NCBI GenBank assembly: GCA_964242415.1 | Contig: CAXTAT010000006.1 | Span: 139,189-203,188, forward strand | Origin: DASWOJ01 sp964242415 | GTDB lineage: Bacteria; Pseudomonadota; Alphaproteobacteria; Acetobacterales; Acetobacteraceae | DNA: 64,000 nucleotides | Direction: 5' to 3' | Part shown: positions 50,465 through 62,231 of the stretch, piece after piece | Numbering within the stretch: position 1 is the stretch's first letter | Layout: each line of letters opens with the position of its first letter | Notes under the pieces: generated by a model | Told to the model about the DNA's origin: nothing | Databases searched by the model: none | The model's input: only the letters and a program-made list of their open reading frames with translations | Program-made: the position numbers and the translations under genes

Positions 50465-52231
50465 CTAGGCTTCGGCTGCCTTTGCGGGAGCATCCAGGGG
50501 CAAGTAGATCGTGATCGAGGTCCCCTCGCCCGGCGTGCTGTGCAGGGTTACATGGCCGCCGGACTGCCGGGCGAAGCCGAACACCTGGCTCAGCCCGAGG
50601 CCGGTGCCCTGGCCGATGGGCTTGGTGGTGAAGAACGGCTCGAACGCCTTATCCACCACGCCGGGGGCCATGCCGACGCCGGTGTCGGCGACGCAGACGG
50701 TGACGAAGCGGCCGGGCTGCGCCTCCGGATTGCCGGCCAGGTCGGCGCAGTCCAGGTTGGCGGTGCCTGTGCTGATGCGCAGCCGCCCGCCGTCCGGCAT
50801 GGCGTCACGGGCGTTGATGGCGAGGTTGAGCACCGCCGCCTCCAACTGCGCCGGATCGGTGCGGCAGGCCGGCAAGCCCGGCGAGGGCTCGAACGCGACG
50901 GCCACCGGTGCGCCGACCGCCTGGCGCACCAACCCGGCGAAGTCGGCAAGCAGCGGGTTCACGTCCAGCACCGAAGGCTGCAACGGTTGCCGGCGGGCGA
51001 AGGCCAGCAGGCTGCGGGTCAACTGCGCGCCGCGCTGCACGCCCTTCATGGCGGTGCCGGCCAGGCGGGTGATCTTTGCCGCCGCCTGGGCTGCCGGCGG
51101 GGGTGCCGTGGGCAGGTGGGTCGCCGCGCGCTCGATCAACTCCAGGTTGCCGAGGATGACCGTCAGCAGGTTGTTGAAGTCGTGCGCGACGCCGCCGGTC
51201 AGTTGGCCCACCGCTTCCATCCGCTGGACGTGACGGAGCTGGTCCTCGGCGGCCAGGCGCTGCGCCGACTCGCGCCGCAGGTCCCGCAGCGCCGCCTCCT
51301 CCGCCTTGGCGCCGCGCAGCGCCAGCCAGGACACCCCCAGCAGCGTGGCGGCGGCGGCGGCGGCGAACAGGCCATACATCAGCACGTTGCCGTGCCAGCG
51401 GCGCACCATCGCCTTGCGGTCCAGGCCGAACACGACATAGACCGGGTAGGCATCGACCTTGCGGTAGCTGTAAAGCCGGTCGATGCCGTCCACCGTCAGG
51501 CGGGCCTGGAACGTGCCGCCAGCTGGCTGCTCGGCGATCTGCTGCATCAAGGTGCCGCCAGGCTCCAGGCGGTTTGGCACCACGCCGGGCTGCTGGGCCA
51601 GGATGGCGCCGTCGGAGCGGATCAGCAGGGCCAGGTGGGACTGGGGCGGCGCTGCCTGCTGGTAGAACCGGGCGAAGTAGGCGGGGCTGGCGGCGACGTG
51701 GATGGTGCCGGCGAACCCGCCGTCCGGCCCCCTGCGCCGGCGGCTGATGGCGAATGACGGCGCGCTGGTCGGCCGCCCGGCGAACGCGTCGCTGATGTAG
51801 GTGCCGCCCTCCTGGACGCTTGGGTCGGCGGCGCGCTGCTGCTGGAAGAACTCGCGTGGGGCGATGCCGGCCCCATCGTCCCAGGGCTGGCTGCCGGCCT
51901 GGATGACGCCGTCCGCGTCGGCGATCCAGGCGGAGACGGCCTGGTCCAGCGGCGCCTTGACCCGGCGCAAGAAGTCGCTGGTGGCCGGGGCAGACACCGC
52001 GGCGGGTGGCATGTCGCTGATGCGCTCGTCCACCAGGGACAGCAGCAACTCCTCGGTCTCGAACACCTTGCGGGCGTGCTCGTGCATGATGGCGGTGGTG
52101 CGCTGGACGGTGACTGCGCCCTCCCGCCAGACCGCGGCATAGTTCTCCGCCGCGGCGGCGGCGAACAGCACGGCGGGCACCAGCATGGCGGCAGCGAGCA
52201 GCATTTGGTGCAGGCGGACCGAGGACGGCAC
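50465..52231 (-). CDS. Membrane sensor histidine kinase with Cache-like periplasmic domain
   Basis: About 588 residues from GTG 52231. A first helix (LLAAAMLVPAVLFAAAAAE) and a second (about 290-310, VLMYGLFAAAAAATLLGVSW) flank a roughly 260-residue periplasmic PDC/Cache-type sensor. HisKA follows (VGQLTGGVAHDFNNLL, phospho-histidine in AHDFN), then HATPase (NARDAMPDGG; VADTGVGMAPG; GTGLGLSQVFGF). There is no receiver domain and no response-regulator gene adjacent, so its partner is elsewhere. The start is uncertain; the frame continues 255 bp further upstream without a better ribosome site. Confidence 0.88.
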   Translation of the reverse strand: MPSSVRLHQMLLAAAMLVPAVLFAAAAAENYAAVWREGAVTVQRTTAIMHEHARKVFETEELLLSLVDERISDMPPAAVSAPATSDFLRRVKAPLDQAVSAWIADADGVIQAGSQPWDDGAGIAPREFFQQQRAADPSVQEGGTYISDAFAGRPTSAPSFAISRRRRGPDGGFAGTIHVAASPAYFARFYQQAAPPQSHLALLIRSDGAILAQQPGVVPNRLEPGGTLMQQIAEQPAGGTFQARLTVDGIDRLYSYRKVDAYPVYVVFGLDRKAMVRRWHGNVLMYGLFAAAAAATLLGVSWLALRGAKAEEAALRDLRRESAQRLAAEDQLRHVQRMEAVGQLTGGVAHDFNNLLTVILGNLELIERAATHLPTAPPPAAQAAAKITRLAGTAMKGVQRGAQLTRSLLAFARRQPLQPSVLDVNPLLADFAGLVRQAVGAPVAVAFEPSPGLPACRTDPAQLEAAVLNLAINARDAMPDGGRLRISTGTANLDCADLAGNPEAQPGRFVTVCVADTGVGMAPGVVDKAFEPFFTTKPIGQGTGLGLSQVFGFARQSGGHVTLHSTPGEGTSITIYLPLDAPAKAAEA

Positions 52232-52652
52232 TAATCCGCGTCCTTGCCGCGCCGATCCTTGCCATGCCGGCCCTGCCGCGTATGGGATGTGCGCCTCGTT
52301 CGCATCGCCGCGGTATGCGCCGATGAGCCGGAACCGACAACAGGCGCCAGCGGCAGGGCGTGGCATCATGGGGGTCCGCCGCCGCGTGACGACGGGGTCG
52401 CGCGGGCGCTGCGGCGGCTTGCCGCCAGGGTGCTGCTGGCCTTGAGGGCGCCAGGTTTGGCCCTGGCTGGACCTCCGATCGGACACAGTAAACTTTTCTT
52501 AACAGAGTTTCGGCATGACCCGGCGTGCCGCTAACCGCTACGTTGGGTTTCGGTAGCGATTGCAGGGGTAAACGAGCATTACGAAGCTGGCACAGAAGCG
52601 GGCGGCTGCGGCACGGGGAGAACCTGCCCATGCGGGACTGGAGCGCAATCGT
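52232..52652. other. Shared upstream region of the divergent sensor kinase and EPS transferase
   Basis: About 420 bp with no gene. AT-richer patch at 52485-52515 (AAACTTTTCTTAACAGAG) is a likely promoter region for the EPS gene. No repeat is present. Confidence 0.5.
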
Positions 52653-54032
52653 ATGCCGCAACAACTAGCGTCGTTGTCCACCGGCAGGGCGATCTTCTTG
52701 CTGGACCTGGTGGCGGTGGCGCTGCTGTGGCCGGTGGCGCTGCTGCAGATGCACATGAGCGGGGCCGAGGGGCTGCCGGCGGCGGCGGTGCTGTATCCGG
52801 TCGCCGACCTGGTAGCGCTGTATGCGCTGGGGCTGTACCGGCGGGACCTGGCGCTTGAGGTGCGGCGCAGCCTGGGGCGGGTGCCGGTGGCCGCCGCCGC
52901 CGGGGCCTTGGCGGCGGCGCTGCTGCTGGCGCTGCTGGGCTGGCGGGACGGGCAGGTGCAAATGGCGCTGAAAAGCGCGGCCTGCTTCCTGGTGACCGGG
53001 GTAGCGGCGCGCGTCCTGTTCGATCTGCTGCGCCGGCGCGGCCTGTTCAGCCGGACGCTGCTGGTGGTGGGGGCCGGCCGCCGCGCCTGGGACCTGGTTT
53101 GGATGCTGCGGAAGGAGGGGCTTTACCTCAACTATCGCATCCTGTTCGTGCAAAGCCCCGAGCTGGGGGAGGTGGACCCGCGGCTGGCCGATGGCGGCTT
53201 CGGCTCGGTGGAGGCGTTGCCGCCGGACGGCTTCCTGGGCGCGGCCCGGCGGTTCGGCGCGGACCAGATCGTGGTGGCGCCGGACGAGCGGCGGGGCCTG
53301 CCGCTGGAGGGGCTGCTGGCCTGCAAGATCGACGGCATCCCGGTGCTGCAGTATCTCGGCTTCATCGAGAAGGAGATCCGCCGGGTCGATCTGAAGCGGA
53401 TGGAGCTGGGCTGGTTGCTTTACTCCGACGGCTTCGTGTTCGGCACGGTGGACCGGGTGCTGAAGCGGACGCTGGACCTGGTGGTGAGCAGCGTGGCGCT
53501 GTTGCTGCTGTCGCCGTTCCTGCTGGCGGCGATGCTGGCGATCCGGCTGGAGGATGGCGGCCCGGCGCTGTATCGGCAGACCCGGGTGACCCGCGGCGGC
53601 CGGCCGTTCCAGATCAACAAGCTGCGGACGATGCGGGTGGATGCCGAGCGTGCGGGCGCGGTATGGGCGGCGAAGGCGGACCCGCGCATCACCAGGATTG
53701 GCGCTTTCCTGCGCCGGACCCGGCTGGACGAGGTGCCGCAGCTGCTGAACGTGCTGCGGGGGGAGATGAGCTTCGTCGGGCCACGGCCGGAGCGTCCGGA
53801 CTTCGTGGCGATGCTGACGGAGGCGATCCCGCTGTACAAGGAGCGGCATGTAGCGAAGGCGGGGCTGACGGGGTGGGCGCAGATCAACTACCCCTATGGG
53901 GCGTCGATCGACGATGCGCGGAGTAAGCTGAGCTACGATCTATACTATGTGAAAAACTTCTCGGTACTGTTTGACCTGCTGATTATCTTGCAGACGATCC
54001 GGGTGGTGTTGTGGCCGGGAGGGGTTCGGTAG
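52653..54032 (+). CDS. Polyprenyl glycosylphosphotransferase (EPS initiating sugar transferase)
   Basis: A 459-residue protein. Four N-terminal helices and a nucleotide-binding-like middle (LLVVGAGRRAWDLVWML) precede the sugar-transferase domain: KRTLDLVVSSVALLLLSPFL, the catalytic region RQTRVTRGGRPFQINKLRTM, FLRRTRLDEVPQLLNVLRGE, MSFVGPRPERPDF, and WAQINYPYGASIDDA. It loads the first sugar phosphate on undecaprenyl phosphate. The middle resembles the PEP-CTERM/TIGR03013 subgroup. It is a lone gene, with no further polysaccharide genes in the window. Confidence 0.92.
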   Translation: MPQQLASLSTGRAIFLLDLVAVALLWPVALLQMHMSGAEGLPAAAVLYPVADLVALYALGLYRRDLALEVRRSLGRVPVAAAAGALAAALLLALLGWRDGQVQMALKSAACFLVTGVAARVLFDLLRRRGLFSRTLLVVGAGRRAWDLVWMLRKEGLYLNYRILFVQSPELGEVDPRLADGGFGSVEALPPDGFLGAARRFGADQIVVAPDERRGLPLEGLLACKIDGIPVLQYLGFIEKEIRRVDLKRMELGWLLYSDGFVFGTVDRVLKRTLDLVVSSVALLLLSPFLLAAMLAIRLEDGGPALYRQTRVTRGGRPFQINKLRTMRVDAERAGAVWAAKADPRITRIGAFLRRTRLDEVPQLLNVLRGEMSFVGPRPERPDFVAMLTEAIPLYKERHVAKAGLTGWAQINYPYGASIDDARSKLSYDLYYVKNFSVLFDLLIILQTIRVVLWPGGVR

Positions 54033-54397
54033 AGCGGTCGTCGATGTTGAAGCGTTCCAGCGCATTCGCCTGCGCGCTGGATTTTGCGGTAATCACTATC
54101 GGGGGTTGATCGGTGGGTTGCGGTCCTTGCCGGTGACCGACTTGCCTCCTCCGCTCGTCATTGCCGCATTCGTCATCGCGAGGGGCGCTTGCGACGCGGC
54201 GATCCAGGAGCGCAAGACCGAAACTACAGCCCTTGCTCCCCTGGATTGCCACGCCGCAAGCGCGGCTTGCAATGACGGCAGCGGGGGGTGCTGCACACTG
54301 TCTGCCGCGGTGGCCGACGCAGGTTGCGCAGCGGCCACCAGCACGGCCATCCAAGGGCCGGTTGCCAAGCCATGCCACGCCGGCCGACACTGCCAGC
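54033..54397. other. Intergenic region with family A copy 7
   Basis: About 365 bp between the EPS transferase and the GST gene. Apart from the family A element (54171-54277) nothing is recognised. Confidence 0.5.
54171..54277. repeat. Family A inverted-repeat element, copy 7
   Basis: The left arm CGTCATCGCGAGGGGCGCTT, then GCGGCGATCCAGG; the right arm CCTGGATTGCCACGCCGCAA, then GCTTGCAATGACG. The left arm is nearly identical to copy 1. Confidence 0.85.
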
Positions 54398-55030
54398 ATG
54401 ATCACGATCTACCACCTGGATACCTCCCGCTCCGAACGGATCGTCTGGCTGATGGAGGAGTTAGGACTGCCCTACACCCTGGAGCGGTTCGACCGGATGC
54501 CTAACATCCTCGCGCCGGAGGAGCTGCGGCGGGTGCATGAGCTGGGCCGTGCGCCGGTGATCCGCGATGGCGACACGGTGCTGGCGGAGTCGGGCGCCAT
54601 TGTCGAATACATCGTGGCCCGGCATGGCGGCGGACGGCTGGGGGTGGCGCCGTCGGACCCGGCGTTCGCGCAATACCTGTATTGGCTGCACTACGCCGAG
54701 GGCAGCCTGTTGCTGCAACTGCTGCGGGAGTGGACGTTGGAGCGGTTCCTGCCAGATGCGGATGCGGCGCCGGGCATGGCGCGGGTGCGGGCGGCGACGC
54801 GGCAGCATTTGGAGTTCGTGGACGGGCGGCTGGCGGGGTCGGATTACTTTGCCGGGCCGGAGTTCACGGCGGCGGACGTGATGATGGTATTCCCGTTCAC
54901 GACGCTACTGCGGTTCCGTGAAGTGGACTTGGGACCTTACGCGGCGTTGCGGGGGTATCTGGGGCGGATCGAGGAGCGGCCGGCGTATCGGCGGGCGATG
55001 GAGGTGGCGGGGCCGGGGGTGAGGCGGTGA
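54398..55030 (+). CDS. Glutathione S-transferase family protein
   Basis: A 210-residue GST. The thioredoxin-fold N-domain opens ITIYHLDTSRSERIVWLMEE, with the active-site Ser/Arg region SRSERI; PVIRDGDTVLAESGAIVEYI is the glutathione-binding cis-Pro/ES motif. The C-domain has YFAGPEFTAADVMMVFPF. Start ATG 54398 matches the family N-terminus; the frame extends into the repeat upstream, which is not coding. Confidence 0.92.
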   Translation: MITIYHLDTSRSERIVWLMEELGLPYTLERFDRMPNILAPEELRRVHELGRAPVIRDGDTVLAESGAIVEYIVARHGGGRLGVAPSDPAFAQYLYWLHYAEGSLLLQLLREWTLERFLPDADAAPGMARVRAATRQHLEFVDGRLAGSDYFAGPEFTAADVMMVFPFTTLLRFREVDLGPYAALRGYLGRIEERPAYRRAMEVAGPGVRR

Positions 55031-55129
55031 ACCGGCCTGGAATGGTCAGCAGCCTTCTGAAAGGCGACGTTCGTTGATCAAGTAGTGCCGGCCTTGCGGC
55101 GACAGCGGTGGGGGCAAGCGCCACGCCGC

Positions 55130-56302
55130 CTACTCGGCAGCGATGGACCCGCTGAACTCCCGGCGGATCGCGGCGCTGTGCTGGCCGATGGACGGCACCG
55201 GCCCCAACACGGGCACCTGGCGGTTGCGGAGCGCAGGCGGCGCCACGACCGAGGCCGGGCCGCGCTCGGTGTCCACTGTCACGCGCCGCAGCGCCGGGTG
55301 GCGCGCCAGGTCCAGCACGCCGTTGACGAAGCCATACGCCGTGCCGGTTTCCCGCAAGCGCTGTGCCGCCTCGTCCCGGTCCAGCGTGGCGAACACCCCT
55401 GCGACCAGCCCATCCACCGCCGGGCGGTTGGCGACGCGGGCGTTGTTGGTGTCGAAGCCGGGCCGGGTTGGAAGGTCCGGGTCGCGCAGGAAGTCCGCGC
55501 AGAAGCGGTGCCATTCCCGTTCGTTCTGGATGGAGATCAGCACCAGCGCCCCGTCCGCCAGGGCGAAAGCGCCGTAGGGACAGATGGAGGGATGCGCGAG
55601 GCCCACCCGCTCCGGTGCCCGGCCCGTGCCCTCCGCATAGAGCAGCGGCACGTTCATCCAGTCCGCCATGCCGTCGAACAGGCTGACCTCCAGCTTTGCC
55701 CCAGCGCCGGTGATGCCGCGGGCGATCAGCGCCTCCAGCACCGCGCTGTGGGCCGCCATGCCGCAGGCGATGTCGCACACCGAAACGCCCACCCGGCCCG
55801 GCCCGGCCGAGTGGCCGGTAATCCCGGCCAGGCCGCTTTCCGCCTGCACCAGCAGGTCGTACGCCTTCATGTCCGAGTACTCATGGCCCACGCCATAGCC
55901 GGTGATGTCCACCGTCACCAGGCGTGGGTAGCGGCGGCGCAGCGCGTCCGACCCGAACCCGGCCCGCGCCGCGGCGCCGGGCGCCAGGTTTTGGATGAAC
56001 ACGTCGGCGCGCGCCAGGATGGCGTGCAGCAGGGCGGCGTCAGCGGGGTCCTTGATGTCGGCGACCAGGCTTTCCTTGCCGCGGTTCAGCCACACGAAGT
56101 AGCTGGCCAGGCCGTTGACGGAGGCATCGTAGCCCCGGGCGAAGTCGCCTTCCGGCCGCTCGATCTTGACCACGCGCGCGCCGGCATCGGCCAGGCGCGA
56201 GGAGCAGTACGGCGCCGCAACCGCCTGTTCCAGCGTAAGCACCAGCAGGCCCGCGAGCGGGCGGGTGCCTGTCACCCCGTTTGCCGTCCCGTCCGCAGCC
56301 AC
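55130..56302 (-). CDS. Family III CoA-transferase (CaiB/BaiF)
   Basis: A 390-residue CoA-transferase. LAGLLVLTLEQAVAAPYCSS, GARVVKIERPEGDFARGYD, SYFVWLNRGKESLVADIK, the catalytic-aspartate region KAYDLLVQAESGLAGITG (D149), and DGMADWMNVPLLY are family marks. It transfers CoA between carboxylic acids; the substrate pair is unknown. It lies 141 bp from the gyrB stop, same strand, and is probably separately transcribed. Confidence 0.92.
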   Translation of the reverse strand: MAADGTANGVTGTRPLAGLLVLTLEQAVAAPYCSSRLADAGARVVKIERPEGDFARGYDASVNGLASYFVWLNRGKESLVADIKDPADAALLHAILARADVFIQNLAPGAAARAGFGSDALRRRYPRLVTVDITGYGVGHEYSDMKAYDLLVQAESGLAGITGHSAGPGRVGVSVCDIACGMAAHSAVLEALIARGITGAGAKLEVSLFDGMADWMNVPLLYAEGTGRAPERVGLAHPSICPYGAFALADGALVLISIQNEREWHRFCADFLRDPDLPTRPGFDTNNARVANRPAVDGLVAGVFATLDRDEAAQRLRETGTAYGFVNGVLDLARHPALRRVTVDTERGPASVVAPPALRNRQVPVLGPVPSIGQHSAAIRREFSGSIAAE

Positions 56303-56443
56303 GTCAGCCCCCGTGCCTGGTAGCGGTCATTGCCATGGAGCCGACGCGGTACGGCGCTTCAACCCCCTGTCTTGGCCATGGCCGGACCGCTTTACTCTGA
56401 TGCCGTGGTTGTTCACGAGCACCTGAGACGATCAAAACCCCCA

Positions 56444-58876
<2,433 letters not shown>

Positions 58877-58954
58877 GCCGGTGGGGGACCTCGTTGGGGA
58901 TGAATTCTTTATGCAATATAGGGCGTCGAGGGGGCGAAAGACAGTGCTGGCGGC

Positions 58955-59095
58955 TGCTTCCCTTCCCTTTGGGAGAGGGGGCCTTTGGTGCCGCATGACG
59001 GCGCGATGGACGTGCGACCTGCCCCGGCTAGGTTGGCGCTTGCCCGCCCCCTCACCCCGGCCCTCTCCCGGAGGGAGAGGGGGCAGCAGGCGGGA
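58955..59095. repeat. Family B nested inverted-repeat element, copy 5
   Basis: The left arm TGCTTCCCTTCCCTTTGGGA, then GAGGGGGCC, is degenerate. The right arm CCCCCTCACCCCGGCCCTCT, then CCCGGAGGGAGAGGGGGCAGC, is intact. It lies between divergent gyrB and the AbgB-like gene. Confidence 0.75.
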
Positions 59096-59159
59096 GGCTG
59101 GACCTGGGGGGTGGGGCGGTTCAGGCTCCGGGGCACATCGCGAATCCGGAGCCAGGTCC

Positions 59160-60590
59160 ATGCAAAATATCGAGCAGATCTGGCGCATCGTTGAGGGCAA
59201 GCAGGCCGGGTACATCGGGCTTGCCGACCAGGTCTGGGACACGCCGGAGCTGGCCTATGGCGAGCACCGCTCCGCCGCCGCGCACCTGGCCATGCTGGAA
59301 GGCGAAGGCTTCCGCATCACCCGCAGCCTGGCCGGCATCCCCACCGCCATGATGGCCGAGGCCGGGCAAGGCGGCCCCGTGATCGCCATCCTGGGCGAAT
59401 ACGATGCGCTGCCCGGCCTCAGCCAGCAGGCCGGCCTGGACCAGCCCAGCCCCGTGGACGGCCAGGACGGCGTCGGCCACGGCTGCGGCCACAACCTGCT
59501 CGGGTCAGCCGCCCTGCTCGCCGCTGCCGCGGTGAAGGACTGGCTCGCGGCCAGCGGCGCCCCTGGTCGCGTGCGCTACTACGGCTGCCCGGCCGAGGAG
59601 GGCGGCGCCGCCAAGGGCTTCATGGTGCGCGCCGGGGCGTTTGCCGACGTGGACATTGCCATCTCCTGGCACCCAGCCTCGTTTTCCGGCGTGAACGAGG
59701 CCACGAGCCTCGCCAACACCCGCATCGACTTCAGCTTCACCGGACGCGCCAGCCATGCCGCCGCCGCACCGCACCTGGGCCGCAGCGCGCTGGACGCTGT
59801 GGAGCTGATGAACGTCGGCGTGAACTACCTGCGTGAGCACATGCCGGACAGCGCGCGGGTGCATTACGCCTACCTCGACGCGGGGGGCATCGCGCCGAAC
59901 GTGGTGCAGGCGCGGGCCAAGGTCCGCTATTTAGTACGCGCCGCCGACCTGGCGCAACTGAACGCCCTGGTCGCTCGGGTGCGCCGCATCGCCGACGGCG
60001 CCGCGCTGATGACTGAAACCGGCGTCGCAACGCAGGTGGTCAGCGCCGTCAGCAACCTCGTGGGCAACACGCCGCTGGAGCAGGCGATGCACGACAACTT
60101 CCAGCGGCTTGGCCCGCCGCGGTTCGATGAGGCCGATCTGGCCTATGCCGCCCGCATCCGCGCCACCCTGACGGAAGGCGACACCGCGGCGGCGTTCCAG
60201 CGCGTCGGCCTGCCGGTGCGGCCGGACCTGGCGTTGTGCGACTTCATCATCCCGTTCGGGGCAACCGGCCAGGGCGGCAAGGGCAGCACGGACGTGGGCG
60301 ACGTGTCCTGGGTGGTGCCCACGGTGCAGGCGCGCGGGGCGACCTGCGCGGTGGGCACGCCGTTCCACTCGTGGCAGTTGACCGCGCAGGGGAAAAGCCC
60401 GGCCGCGCACAAGGGCCTGGTGCACGTGGCCAAGGTAATGGCCGGCACTGCGCTCGACGCGTTGCAGGACCCGGCGCTGGTGGCCCGCGCCAAGGCCGAC
60501 CTGGCGGAGCGCACCCGCACCACGCCCTATCGGTGCCCGTTGCCGGACGACGTGCAGCCGCCGATCCGGGCCATGAGCCTCGGCGTCTAG
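59160..60590 (+). CDS. M20 amidohydrolase, AbgB-like
   Basis: A 476-residue M20 hydrolase of the AbgB (p-aminobenzoyl-glutamate hydrolase subunit B) group. GHGCGHNLLGSAALLAAAAV gives the metal-site cysteine and histidine. YYGCPAEEGGAAKGFMVRAG carries the catalytic EE pair, and ISWHPASFSGVNEATSLANT and FTGRASHAAAAPHLGRSALD are typical of the subgroup. Start ATG 59160 is set by the MQNIEQIW opening. It may cleave folate breakdown products or other aminoacyl amides. No abgA or abgT is adjacent. Confidence 0.9.
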   Translation: MQNIEQIWRIVEGKQAGYIGLADQVWDTPELAYGEHRSAAAHLAMLEGEGFRITRSLAGIPTAMMAEAGQGGPVIAILGEYDALPGLSQQAGLDQPSPVDGQDGVGHGCGHNLLGSAALLAAAAVKDWLAASGAPGRVRYYGCPAEEGGAAKGFMVRAGAFADVDIAISWHPASFSGVNEATSLANTRIDFSFTGRASHAAAAPHLGRSALDAVELMNVGVNYLREHMPDSARVHYAYLDAGGIAPNVVQARAKVRYLVRAADLAQLNALVARVRRIADGAALMTETGVATQVVSAVSNLVGNTPLEQAMHDNFQRLGPPRFDEADLAYAARIRATLTEGDTAAAFQRVGLPVRPDLALCDFIIPFGATGQGGKGSTDVGDVSWVVPTVQARGATCAVGTPFHSWQLTAQGKSPAAHKGLVHVAKVMAGTALDALQDPALVARAKADLAERTRTTPYRCPLPDDVQPPIRAMSLGV

Positions 60591-60591
60591 G

Positions 60592-60951
60592 GTGGTGCGG
60601 GCGGTCGTCCTGGTTGCGGCGGTGCTGGCGTTCGGGGCCGGGCTGATCCTGGACCCGGCGGGCGTGGTCCGCATGGCGCTGTTCTGTGCGGCGGGCGGGT
60701 ACGGCGTGCCGGGGCGGGCGGTGGTGCTCGGGCTTGGCGGGGCGGTGGTGGTGCTCGCGATGCTCGTTGCGCGGCACCGGCGGCGTGCGGCCCGACGGCC
60801 TGTGGCTGCGGTGCGAAGCCAGCTTCCGCGCCCAGCGCGCCCGCTCCAGGCGCGCCCACCCCAACCCGTGAACAAGCTGGCCAAGGCCCCTGCACCGCGC
60901 CCGACACGCAGCGCGGCCCGGCCAAGCAGCCGAACCCGGCGCAAGGGCTGA
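60592..60951 (+). CDS. Small membrane protein with basic proline/arginine tail, hypothetical
   Basis: A 119-residue protein starting at GTG 60592, one base after the AbgB-like stop. Two hydrophobic segments (about 4-20 and 40-60) are followed by about 55 residues rich in Arg, Pro and Ala (RHRRRAARRP; RSAARPSSRTRRKG). No family recognised. Tight spacing argues for translation with the upstream gene. Confidence 0.45.
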   Translation: MVRAVVLVAAVLAFGAGLILDPAGVVRMALFCAAGGYGVPGRAVVLGLGGAVVVLAMLVARHRRRAARRPVAAVRSQLPRPARPLQARPPQPVNKLAKAPAPRPTRSAARPSSRTRRKG

Positions 60952-60990
60952 GGCTGGGCGCTGATCGTGCCGACCCGCGAGGGGTACCTC

Positions 60991-61075
60991 GTTATGGCGA
61001 GTCGCGCTTGCGGCGTGGCAACCCAGGGGCGGCGGCACCCCCGGATTGCTGAGCCGAAGCCGGCGCGCAATGACG
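60991..61075. repeat. Family A inverted-repeat element, copy 8
   Basis: The left arm GTTATGGCGAGTCGCGCTTG and the right arm CCGAAGCCGGCGCGCAATGA. At 85 bp it is the shortest copy. It lies between the convergent ends of the 60592 and 61112 genes. Confidence 0.78.
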
Positions 61076-61111
61076 GGCGCCGGTTGCCCGGGATTGGACT
61101 GAACCGGCGCA

Positions 61112-62020
61112 TCAGGGCGCCAGGGTGGGGCCTTCCCCGGCCGGCTCGGGTGCCCGCCCCATCCCTCTGTCCAGCCCGCTGTTCAGCCTGAACGCATCCG
61201 TAGCCGCCTGGATGACGCGCAGCGCCGTCACCGAGCCGCCGGCCTCGCCCTTCTCGAAGTCGTCGCCGGCCTGCTGGCCCATCGTGTTCGTCACATGGGC
61301 GATGCAGGTGATGGCCAGGCCGCGCGCGGCGGCGAGGGCATACAGGGCGGCGGCCTCCATCTCGACCGCCAGGGCGCCGCAGGCCGCGGCATGGGCGATC
61401 GCCGCCGGGGTCTCGCGATAGGGGGCATCGGTCGTCCAGGTCGCCCCCCGGTAGAGCGCCGTGCCGCAGCCCGGCGGGAACGCGGCGCGCAACGCCGCCT
61501 CCACCCGGTCCAGCAGCGCCGGGTCGGGGGCGGCCATCGACGGCCCGGGCGGCATGTAGTGCGCGCTGGTGCCCTCGTCGCGCAGGGCGCGGTCGATCAG
61601 CACTAGCCAGGGCGGGTGCCCAAGGCCAGCGATGCGGCCGGCCGAGGTGATGCTGACCAGGTAGCGGCAGCCGGACGCAAAGAGCTGCTCGGCCACCAGC
61701 ACCGCGAATGGCGCTCCCACGGCGCAGCCGACCACGCCGGCCAGCGTGCCGTCGGCCAGGGCGAACTCATGGAGGTCGGTGTGGTAGCACGCCCAGCCCG
61801 GGCTGGGCCGCGCCTGGGCGGTGCGGCGCAGGTGGCGCACCAGGTCGCCATCCGGGTCCAGCACGCAGATGGCCGGCACGTCGCGGTCCGGCAGGCCCTT
61901 CTGGCGCCGGGCCTCGCGCAGCAGGTGCTCCGGGCGGAAGACCGAGGGGGCGGCGAAGTCCCTGGGCGCCTGGGATGCCGATGGCGGGTCAGGAGGGTGG
62001 GGCGGCATGGCCGGCACCAT
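61112..62020 (-). CDS. Nucleoside phosphorylase family protein
   Basis: About 302 residues from ATG 62020 (or 62008). A PNP/UDP-phosphorylase fold: VLVAEQLFASGCRYLVSITS-type region, LVLIDRALRDEGTSAHYMPP, and ALAVEMEAAALYALAAARG, which carries the glutamate-methionine-glutamate ribose/base contact. The closing VTNTMGQQAGDDFEKGEAGG is family-like. It cleaves a nucleoside with phosphate; base specificity is unclear. The start is not fixed because the frame is open 213 bp upstream. Confidence 0.85.
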   Translation of the reverse strand: MVPAMPPHPPDPPSASQAPRDFAAPSVFRPEHLLREARRQKGLPDRDVPAICVLDPDGDLVRHLRRTAQARPSPGWACYHTDLHEFALADGTLAGVVGCAVGAPFAVLVAEQLFASGCRYLVSITSAGRIAGLGHPPWLVLIDRALRDEGTSAHYMPPGPSMAAPDPALLDRVEAALRAAFPPGCGTALYRGATWTTDAPYRETPAAIAHAAACGALAVEMEAAALYALAAARGLAITCIAHVTNTMGQQAGDDFEKGEAGGSVTALRVIQAATDAFRLNSGLDRGMGRAPEPAGEGPTLAP

Positions 62021-62231
62021 CGGGCAGGGCGGCAGGCAAGGCAACCTGGCGCAGGCCGCTCGGGGGGGCTTGCTGGACGATAGGGCGGGGTCTTGACGCA
62101 GCCGACGGCGGGCCTCGGGACCGGCGCGATTCCGCCTGGACTGGGCTGGAGGGTGCGGCCCGGACTGGCTGCGGCTTGCACGCCTGCCTGGGCCGTGCGA
62201 CGCCCGGCATGGCGGCACGCAGGGGGCAAGC

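Noticed and set aside
54161..54397. N-terminal extension of the GST frame back to 54161
   Set aside because: This part reads through family A copy 7; the family N-terminus begins at ATG 54398.
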